Shown here in pieces: positions 5,348-10,094 of a stretch of DNA of 10,094 nucleotides. Position numbers and translations under genes: made by a program. Within the stretch, counting starts at the first letter, position 1; every line of letters starts with the position of its first letter. The notes beneath the pieces are model-generated. The model had not been told where the DNA came from and ran no database searches. It worked only from the letters and a program-made list of their open reading frames with translations. The stretch is from Sphingomonas sp. (GTDB lineage: Bacteria; Pseudomonadota; Alphaproteobacteria; Sphingomonadales; Sphingomonadaceae). Where the stretch lies: NCBI GenBank assembly GCA_019247755.1, contig JAFBAM010000244.1:1-10094 (forward strand). The letters are read 5' to 3'.

Positions 5348-5895
5348 GCGCATTGCTGCGCTTTGAAGATGTGGCGTTGCAGCGGGGCGGGCGCCTGCTG
5401 TTCGAAGGCCTGAATTTCGAGCTCAACCCCGGCGAACGGCTCCAAGTCGCCGGGCCGAACGGCAGCGGCAAGTCGAGCCTTCTCCGCCTCGCGGCGGGGT
5501 TACTTCGCCCCGAGCGGGGTCGTGTCGATCGATCACCCTTGGCGCTTGCCGACGATGCGCCGGCTCTCGACCGCGAGCTGCCGCTCGGCCAGGCCCTCCA
5601 GTTCTGGGACCGCGCACCAGAGCAGTCGATGGAGGCGCTCGGGCTCGCGCATCTTGCGCTGGTGCCGGTCCGGCTGCTGTCCTCAGGCCAACTCAAGCGG
5701 GCGACACTGGCCCGCGTCGCCGCATCGAACGCACCCCTCTGGCTGCTCGACGAGCCACTGAACGCGCTGGACGTCGACGGAGCGAAGAAGCTCGGCACGC
5801 TCGTCGAGGCGCACCTCGAAACGGGCGGCGCGGTGCTTGCCGCATCGCATCAGAAGCTCGGCGGCGAATGGCGTAAGCTGGAGCTGAATCCATGA
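5344..5895 (+). CDS. ccmA: heme exporter ATP-binding protein CcmA
   Basis: ATPase of the CcmABCDE heme-delivery system for cytochrome c maturation; with CcmB and CcmC it releases holo-CcmE. The 183-residue product has Walker A GPNGSGKS (37-44), the ABC signature LSSGQLKRA (112-120), Walker B LWLLDEP (132-138) with D136/E137, a D-loop LNALD (139-143) and an H-loop histidine H169 in AASHQ. The region that holds the Q-loop glutamine in other CcmA proteins (HQPGI or HAPAL type) reads ALADDAPALDREL here, with no glutamine before the conserved P. The protein is at the short end for the family (about 200). It is coupled by ATGA overlaps to the peptidase upstream and ccmB downstream. Confidence 0.94.
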   Translation: MSALLRFEDVALQRGGRLLFEGLNFELNPGERLQVAGPNGSGKSSLLRLAAGLLRPERGRVDRSPLALADDAPALDRELPLGQALQFWDRAPEQSMEALGLAHLALVPVRLLSSGQLKRATLARVAASNAPLWLLDEPLNALDVDGAKKLGTLVEAHLETGGAVLAASHQKLGGEWRKLELNP

Positions 5896-6530
5896 TCGGC
5901 GCATTGATTCTTCGCGATCTTCGCCGCGGCTTCACCGGCTCGGCCTGGTTGCCTATCGCCTTCTTTCTACTCGTCGCGACGCTCGTGCCGTTCGCGGTAG
6001 GCCCCGACGCAAAACTGTTGGGTCGAATTGGCGCCGGCGCACTGTGGATTGCCGCGCTAACCGCAGCTCTGCTGCCGATCGAGCGACTTATCGAGCCCGA
6101 CCGGGCCGACGGCGTGCTCGACCAGCTCCTGCTTCACGGCGTGACGGACGAGACGATCGCCGCGGCCAAGATCGCGGCACATTGGCTGACTTTCGGGCCA
6201 CTGCTGTTCGTCGCGGCCTTCCCCGCGGCCGCTTTGCTGGACATCGATCGGTCAGCACTAGCGCGAGTGCTGCTGTCGATCTGGATCGGCACCCCGGGGC
6301 TTGCTGCACTTGCCGTCGCCGTGGCGGCGCTGACAGCCGGTCTTCCCCGCGCCGGTTCGATGGCCGGGCTACTGCTATTACCTCTTGCAGTGCCGCTGCT
6401 GATCTTCGCAGCGGCATTTTGCGGCGACGGCGGCAATCAAGCCATGGCGCTTGAAGCTGCGATCTCGATCCTGCTGCTCGCCGGATCACCCTTCGTCACC
6501 GCGGCGGCGCTTCGCGCTGCTAGGACCTAG
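5892..6530 (+). CDS. ccmB: heme exporter permease CcmB
   Basis: Membrane subunit that pairs with CcmA in cytochrome c maturation. The 212 residues (E. coli CcmB about 220) form about six hydrophobic segments: near 18-36, 47-62, 96-116, 126-148, 158-178 and 188-208. Family marks are the N-terminal ILRDLRRG, the loop IERLIEPDRADGVLDQLLLHG (a typical CcmB amphipathic cytoplasmic segment, broken here after LDQL for length), and the glycine-rich later helices. ATG 5892 overlaps the ccmA stop (ATGA). The gene ends with TAG at 6528-6530, inside the convergent methyltransferase gene. ccmC, which commonly follows ccmB, is not here. Confidence 0.92.
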   Translation: MIGALILRDLRRGFTGSAWLPIAFFLLVATLVPFAVGPDAKLLGRIGAGALWIAALTAALLPIERLIEPDRADGVLDQLLLHGVTDETIAAAKIAAHWLTFGPLLFVAAFPAAALLDIDRSALARVLLSIWIGTPGLAALAVAVAALTAGLPRAGSMAGLLLLPLAVPLLIFAAAFCGDGGNQAMALEAAISILLLAGSPFVTAAALRAART

Positions 6531-6539
6531 ACCAGCGCG
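6513..6539. terminator. hairpin at the ccmB/methyltransferase tail-to-tail overlap
   Basis: The overlap is exactly the 11-base near-palindrome CTAGGACCTAG (6520-6530), whose outer TAG gives ccmB its stop and whose other end gives the minus-strand gene its TAG. It is flanked by a perfect 7-bp inverted repeat, CGCGCTG (6513-6519) and CAGCGCG (6533-6539). Together they can form a bulged stem on either strand. There is no U-run, so termination efficiency is doubtful. Confidence 0.4.
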
Positions 6540-7383
6540 CAAAGATTGCGGTCGGGAGCAGCAGTCCTCTTGCCTCTTCGCGGACCGCCATTTCGCCCAT
6601 CTCTATGGTTCCGCCGAGGTCACCAAGAGTCTGCTTCACGAGCTCGCCAATCGCCAGCGCAGACATCCGCACTGCATAGACGGTGAGCACCAGAAAGCGG
6701 CTGTTTTCGTCGAGGAGCTTAAGGCAGTCCGCCAGCAACGGCGCGAGATTCTCCTCCAGCCGCCAGACCTCCCCCTCGGGCCCACGCCCAAACTTTGGCG
6801 GATCGAGCAATATGCCGTCGTAGCGGCGCCCGCGCCGCACTTCGCGCGCGGTGAACTTCGTCGCGTCGTCGACGATCCAGCGGATGGAACGCTCGGTCAT
6901 CCCCGACAGTTCAGCGTTCCCCTTGCCCTGCTCGACCGACTTCTTCGACGCATCGACGTGGACCAGCCGGGCGCCAGCCTCGCTCAGCAGCAGCGAGCCG
7001 ACGCCGGTGTAGCCGAACAGGTTGAGCACGTCCGCATCGTTCGCGCGCTTACGCATCCAGTCCCATTGCGGCGACATGTCGGGGAAGAATCCCAGGTGCC
7101 GGAACGGCGTAAGGGAGGCGTTGAACTTCACGCCATCACGGCCAAGCTCCCACTGTCGCGGGACTGGGCGATGCTGGACCCAGCGGCCTCCGCCCTCCTC
7201 GTCCGAGCCCGGGACGAAGGTCGCATCCGGGTCCCAATCGTCGCGGGCCGGCGCCCACATCGCTTGCGGCTCAGGCCGCACGACGGTGATCGATCCATAA
7301 CGCTCGAGCTTCTGCCCATTGCCGCAGTCGAGCAGGCCCCAGTCCGCCCAAGGCTCGGCAATGATCGTCGTGAGACCTGTCAC
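6520..7383 (-). CDS. class I SAM-dependent methyltransferase (RlmI-like, COG1092 type)
   Basis: A 287-residue predicted methyltransferase of the group that includes 23S rRNA cytosine methyltransferase RlmI, but lacking an N-terminal PUA domain. The SAM-binding motif I is LNLFGYTGVGSL (120-131), motif II ends in VHVDASKKSV (141-150) with the acidic ribose-binding D144, an acidic VDDATKF follows (171-177), and motif IV is ILLDPPKFGRG (191-201). DPPKFG is the hallmark of this group. The N-terminal 90 residues (DWGLLDCGNGQKLERYG, VVRPEPQAMW) form the usual leading domain. The start is GTG 7383, overlapping the M16 stop as GTGA. It is the last gene of the ctaE unit. The target (rRNA or other) is not determined. 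Confidence 0.88.
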   Translation of the reverse strand: MTGLTTIIAEPWADWGLLDCGNGQKLERYGSITVVRPEPQAMWAPARDDWDPDATFVPGSDEEGGGRWVQHRPVPRQWELGRDGVKFNASLTPFRHLGFFPDMSPQWDWMRKRANDADVLNLFGYTGVGSLLLSEAGARLVHVDASKKSVEQGKGNAELSGMTERSIRWIVDDATKFTAREVRRGRRYDGILLDPPKFGRGPEGEVWRLEENLAPLLADCLKLLDENSRFLVLTVYAVRMSALAIGELVKQTLGDLGGTIEMGEMAVREEARGLLLPTAIFARWSRS

Positions 7384-8606
7384 GCCGCCAGCGCGAGCCT
7401 GGCGCCGACCGACGACAGCGCACGCGGTCCGGCCAGCATTCGCGCGCCGACATCGCGGACCTCATCCAGCGTCACTCGATCGAGCCGTTGGACGATCTCG
7501 TTCGGCTCGACCAGCCTTCCGTCGCGAAGCAGCCGCGTGGCGACGTAGCTCGCTTGGCCCCAGCAGCTCTCGAGGCTCATCATCATTCCGGCCTTGGCAA
7601 GGTTGCGCGCGCGCTCGAGGTCACGCTGCTCGAGACCAAGCGCAGCTTCGACCAGGACCCGCTCAATCTCCTGATGCACGCGACCGGCGTTGCCGCGATG
7701 CGCCGCAACATAAGCCCACATCATCCCGCAATCGGCGAAGTTCTGCGTGCCCGCCGAAACCGAGTAGGCAAGTCCCTGTTCCTCACGAAGCTGCTGGAAC
7801 AGCCGCGAAGAAGAGCCGCCCCCCGCCACGTCCGCGAACAATTGCGACGCATACGCGTCCGGCGCCCCCCACGCCGGTGCGGGCATCGCTAGCGCAATAT
7901 GCGCCTGCTCGCCCTTGCGGCGCTCGAAGCGCTGTCCGCCGATGAAGCGGGCACCTTGGGCTGCCGATGGCTCGCCGGGGACCATGTCGCCCAAGGCTGC
8001 CTCCGCGAGGTCCACCAATGCCTGGTGCTGGAGCTTGCCCGCCGCGACCAGGAGCAGGCTGGAAGGGGAATATTGAGTGCTCAGCCAATCCTGGAGGTCA
8101 TCGACATCAATTCCTTCGAGCGTCTCCTCACCCCCAAGCACGGGGCGTCCGAGCGGCTGACCGGGAAACGCGGCCTCCTGAAGATTGTCGAAGACGATGT
8201 CGGACGCCGTATCCCGCGCTTCGGCCAGTTCCTGAAGCACGACCTTCTTCTCGAGCTCGAGGTGTTGCGGCTCGAAGTGAGGGCGGCGGATCAGGTCGGC
8301 GAGAAGGCTGACGCCGAGCGCGAGGTCGGGCGCCAGCAGGCTTGCATAGAAGGCCGTAAGCTCGCGGTCGGTCGATGCGTTGAGATCGCCACCGACGTCT
8401 TCAATGACTTCGCTGATCTGCCGCGCCGAACGCCCGCCAGCCCCCTTGAAGACCATATGCTCGAACAGGTGGGCGATGCCGTTGCACCGGTCGGACTCGT
8501 AGCGAGAGCCCGTAGGGGCATAGAGACCGACCGCCACGGTCTCGACGCTCGCCATCGGACGGCTTGCGACCCGGAGGCCGTTACCGAGGGTCGTAAGCTG
8601 CATCAT
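7380..8606 (-). CDS. M16 family zinc peptidase (pitrilysin/processing-peptidase type)
   Basis: A 408-residue single-unit M16 protein, the size of one processing-peptidase subunit. The inverted zinc motif H46-L-F-E49-H50 (in GIAHLFEHMVFKG) is intact, and the third ligand E126 in KVVLQELAEARD lies 76 residues further, as the family requires, so it should be active. It also has the family's NASTDRELTAFYA segment and the C-terminal-domain signature GGSSSRLFQQLREEQGLAYSVSA, whose R and Y contact the substrate. No signal peptide is seen. ATG 8606 overlaps the SURF1 stop (ATGA); a second ATG follows immediately. A longer N-terminus would run antisense-like through SURF1 and is rejected. The substrate is unknown; its position with oxidase genes is suggestive only. 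Confidence 0.94.
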   Translation of the reverse strand: MMQLTTLGNGLRVASRPMASVETVAVGLYAPTGSRYESDRCNGIAHLFEHMVFKGAGGRSARQISEVIEDVGGDLNASTDRELTAFYASLLAPDLALGVSLLADLIRRPHFEPQHLELEKKVVLQELAEARDTASDIVFDNLQEAAFPGQPLGRPVLGGEETLEGIDVDDLQDWLSTQYSPSSLLLVAAGKLQHQALVDLAEAALGDMVPGEPSAAQGARFIGGQRFERRKGEQAHIALAMPAPAWGAPDAYASQLFADVAGGGSSSRLFQQLREEQGLAYSVSAGTQNFADCGMMWAYVAAHRGNAGRVHQEIERVLVEAALGLEQRDLERARNLAKAGMMMSLESCWGQASYVATRLLRDGRLVEPNEIVQRLDRVTLDEVRDVGARMLAGPRALSSVGARLALAA

Positions 8607-9193
8607 CGGGCGTTCAACCGCTTCCTCACGGCGAGCCCATAGATCACGAGCGCGGTGAGCGCGAACGCGAACCATTGCGCGGCGTAGGAGCGATGGTTGT
8701 TCGGAATGCTCGACAGCGACGGTGGCGCGCTCGGCTCCAGTCCCGGCGGAGCGCTCGCCGCGACCAGCCGCATCCGCCTCACGCGATCGGGGGCGATAAT
8801 GCCGCTGACCAATCCGCCGGACCAATTGACCTTGGCATTCGGGTCTTTCGACCAGCCGACTTCGACGCTCATCCCCGGCCCTTCGGCACCGGTCGCACAA
8901 TCGACGATGTGGACATAGCCCGGCTCGCCGGAGTCATTCTCGCCAGCCTGAACGCGCTGACCGACGGGACGGAGACAATTACCGGTCGCATGACGAAACA
9001 GCGGCAGCTGTGCGTTGCCTATAGGTGCGGTCGGGAATTCGATCGGCGGCTGATTCTGGGCCTGCAAATATCTGGCAAGCAAAGCTTCCTTTTGCGGCGC
9101 CCTGATGAGGAGCTGCCAAAGGCCGAGCCCGATCATCGCTGCCACCGCCACGGCGACGATGATGGTGGGGACAATCGGCAGGCGGCGGATCAT
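8603..9193 (-). CDS. SURF1 family cytochrome oxidase assembly protein
   Basis: An inner-membrane assembly factor that helps insert heme a into oxidase subunit I. The 196-residue product has an N-terminal membrane segment (PIVPTIIVAVAVAAMIGLGLW) ending in the SURF1 motif GLWQLLIR (24-31), a periplasmic region with PLFRHATG, GYVHIVDC and VEVGWS, and a C-terminal SYAAQWFAFALTALVIYGL, the second signature and second membrane helix. It is shorter than the usual 230-250 residues but has both signatures. Four cysteines or fewer, and none in a CxxC. ATG 9193 overlaps the DUF983 stop (ATGA); M at 9316 would add an unrelated leader. Confidence 0.92.
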   Translation of the reverse strand: MIRRLPIVPTIIVAVAVAAMIGLGLWQLLIRAPQKEALLARYLQAQNQPPIEFPTAPIGNAQLPLFRHATGNCLRPVGQRVQAGENDSGEPGYVHIVDCATGAEGPGMSVEVGWSKDPNAKVNWSGGLVSGIIAPDRVRRMRLVAASAPPGLEPSAPPSLSSIPNNHRSYAAQWFAFALTALVIYGLAVRKRLNAR

Positions 9194-9546
9194 GGCGCGA
9201 TCCTGCTTTCGCGTGCCCGGTGCCGATATTCCTGCCATATCAGCCAAGCCTTCGAGAGGCGCAGTCCCCCGATGGTCAGGGCTGTCGCGACCGGGATCCA
9301 GACGAGATGTACCCACCAGGGAGGTGAGAAGGCGCCGTCAACAACCAGCGCACCGACCACCGTGATTGTCCCGACGATGAAGATCAGGAAGGCGGCGGGT
9401 CCGTCGCCGACGTTGAAGCTGGAGAAATCCAACCCGCACGCGCGACATTTGGAAGCGAAGCTTACCCAGCCGTCGAACAGGGTACGCTCACCACACTTGG
9501 GGCATTTGCCCGTGATCGCCGCGCTGAGCGGCGACAATCGGGTCAC
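9190..9546 (-). CDS. DUF983 family zinc-ribbon membrane protein
   Basis: A 118-residue protein of unknown function found next to oxidase subunit III genes in alphaproteobacteria. It begins with a zinc ribbon, CPKCGE and CRACGLDF (four cysteines in two CxxC pairs), followed by the family core SSFNVGDGPAAFLIFIVG and two membrane helices (about 53-72 and 80-98), with PPWWVHLVWIP between them, and ends with WLIWQEYRHRA. The start is GTG 9546, which overlaps the ctaE stop as GTGA; an in-frame start at 9606 lies inside ctaE and gives residues unlike the family. It is translationally coupled to SURF1 downstream. Its role in oxidase assembly is an inference from neighbourhood. Confidence 0.9.
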   Translation of the reverse strand: MTRLSPLSAAITGKCPKCGERTLFDGWVSFASKCRACGLDFSSFNVGDGPAAFLIFIVGTITVVGALVVDGAFSPPWWVHLVWIPVATALTIGGLRLSKAWLIWQEYRHRARESRIAP

Positions 9547-10094
9547 CCCGCGTGCGGCGCGCCCCAGCCGCCCCAGAGGTAGATCGACGTGAACAGAAAC
9601 AGCCACACGACGTCGACGAAGTGCCAGTACCAGGCCGCAGCCTCGAACCCGAAGTGCTGACGGGGCGTGAAATCACCCTTGTACGCGCGAGCCAGGCAGA
9701 CCGTCAGGAAGATGGTGCCGACGATGACGTGAAAGCCGTGGAAGCCGGTCGCCATGAAGAAGGTCGAGCCGTAAATGCTGCCTTTGAAGGCGAACGGCGC
9801 GTGCGCATATTCCCAGGCCTGGACGCTGGTGAAGAGCAGGCCGAGCAGGATCGTCAGCAACAGCCCAAGCTTCAGCCCGTCGCGATTGCCGTGGATCAGC
9901 GAATGGTGCGCCCAGGTCACGGTCGTGCCCGAACAAAGCAGGATCATGGTGTTGAGCAGCGGGAAGCCCCAGGGATTCAGGACTTCGACGCCCTTGGGCG
10001 GCCAGACGTGGCCGACCGCATCCACCGCGGACGGGAAGAGCGCGCTGTCAAAGAAAGCCCAGAACCAGGCGAGGAAGAACATCACCTCCGACGC
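9543..10094 (-). CDS. ctaE: cytochrome c oxidase subunit III (5' part outside window)
   Basis: Core membrane subunit of the aa3-type terminal oxidase. 183 residues are visible, starting mid-gene with ASEVMFFLAWFWAFF, the conserved subunit III segment whose glutamate lies in the membrane. It continues with LNTMILLCSGTTVTWAHHSL, 'FTSVQAWEYAHAPFAF', GSTFFMATGFHGFHVIVG and the C-terminal HFVDVVWLFLF, all hallmark positions. Roughly the first third, including the start and first helices, is beyond the right edge. It is the first visible gene of the five-gene minus-strand unit and overlaps DUF983 by GTGA. Confidence 0.97.
   Translation of the reverse strand, partial: ASEVMFFLAWFWAFFDSALFPSAVDAVGHVWPPKGVEVLNPWGFPLLNTMILLCSGTTVTWAHHSLIHGNRDGLKLGLLLTILLGLLFTSVQAWEYAHAPFAFKGSIYGSTFFMATGFHGFHVIVGTIFLTVCLARAYKGDFTPRQHFGFEAAAWYWHFVDVVWLFLFTSIYLWGGWGAPHAG

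Noticed and set aside
6451..7548. 365-residue plus-strand frame over the methyltransferase, and a similar 305-residue frame at 8675-9592
   Set aside because: Both are antisense to genes with intact motifs (DPPKFG; SURF1 and DUF983 signatures). Long antisense frames are common in GC-rich DNA.
1..10094. CRISPR arrays, insertion sequences, toxin-antitoxin or defence genes
   Set aside because: No regularly spaced repeats, transposase or integrase motifs, or terminal inverted repeats were seen on either strand.

Overview
The window looks like chromosomal DNA of a GC-rich alphaproteobacterium, most likely a sphingomonad (Sphingomonas or a close relative). The basis is the chain ctaE-DUF983-SURF1-M16 peptidase-methyltransferase, a minimal-metalloprotease gene fused by overlap to ccmAB, and alphaproteobacterial-type tRNA-Ser genes with encoded CCA. 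This is recognition from memory, not a database result.

Layout. 1-850 (+): the 3' end of an unidentified gene entering from outside the window, followed closely by a NUDIX hydrolase. Their codon use is less GC-biased than the rest, and they lie just beyond the 3' end of a tRNA-Ser(GCU) gene (960-1052, -), so this may be the edge of an acquired segment. 1124-2011 (-): an aldose 1-epimerase family protein. 2139-2462 (+): an unrecognised 107-residue protein with a strong ribosome binding site. 2467-2943 (-): a Tat-exported methionine sulfoxide reductase MsrB. 3031-4758 (+): a divergent DipZ-type thiol-disulfide membrane protein. 4760-4850 (-): tRNA-Ser(GGA). 4937-6530 (+): a zinc metallopeptidase, CcmA and CcmB, joined by ATGA overlaps. 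6520-10094 (-): a five-gene respiratory unit running ctaE (cytochrome oxidase subunit III, entering from the right edge), DUF983, SURF1, M16 peptidase and methyltransferase, every junction a 4-base overlap.

How it fits together. Two blocks serve cytochrome and oxidase assembly: heme export for cytochrome c maturation (ccmAB), and oxidase subunit III with its SURF1 assembly factor. A third block, msrB/dipZ, reads as a periplasmic methionine-repair pair, with the membrane thiol carrier DipZ feeding reductant outward and the exported MsrB using it. MsrB lacks the usual resolving cysteine.

The most interesting non-coding signals are two convergent gene junctions whose stop codons are both embedded in hairpin-forming palindromes (2456-2473 and 6513-6539), a perfect inverted repeat in the msrB/dipZ divergent promoter region (2976-2998), and a pair of GGGAT-type palindromes between the epimerase and the 107-residue protein. 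I see no insertion sequence, CRISPR array or obvious novel multi-gene system. The window is mostly ordinary core genome.
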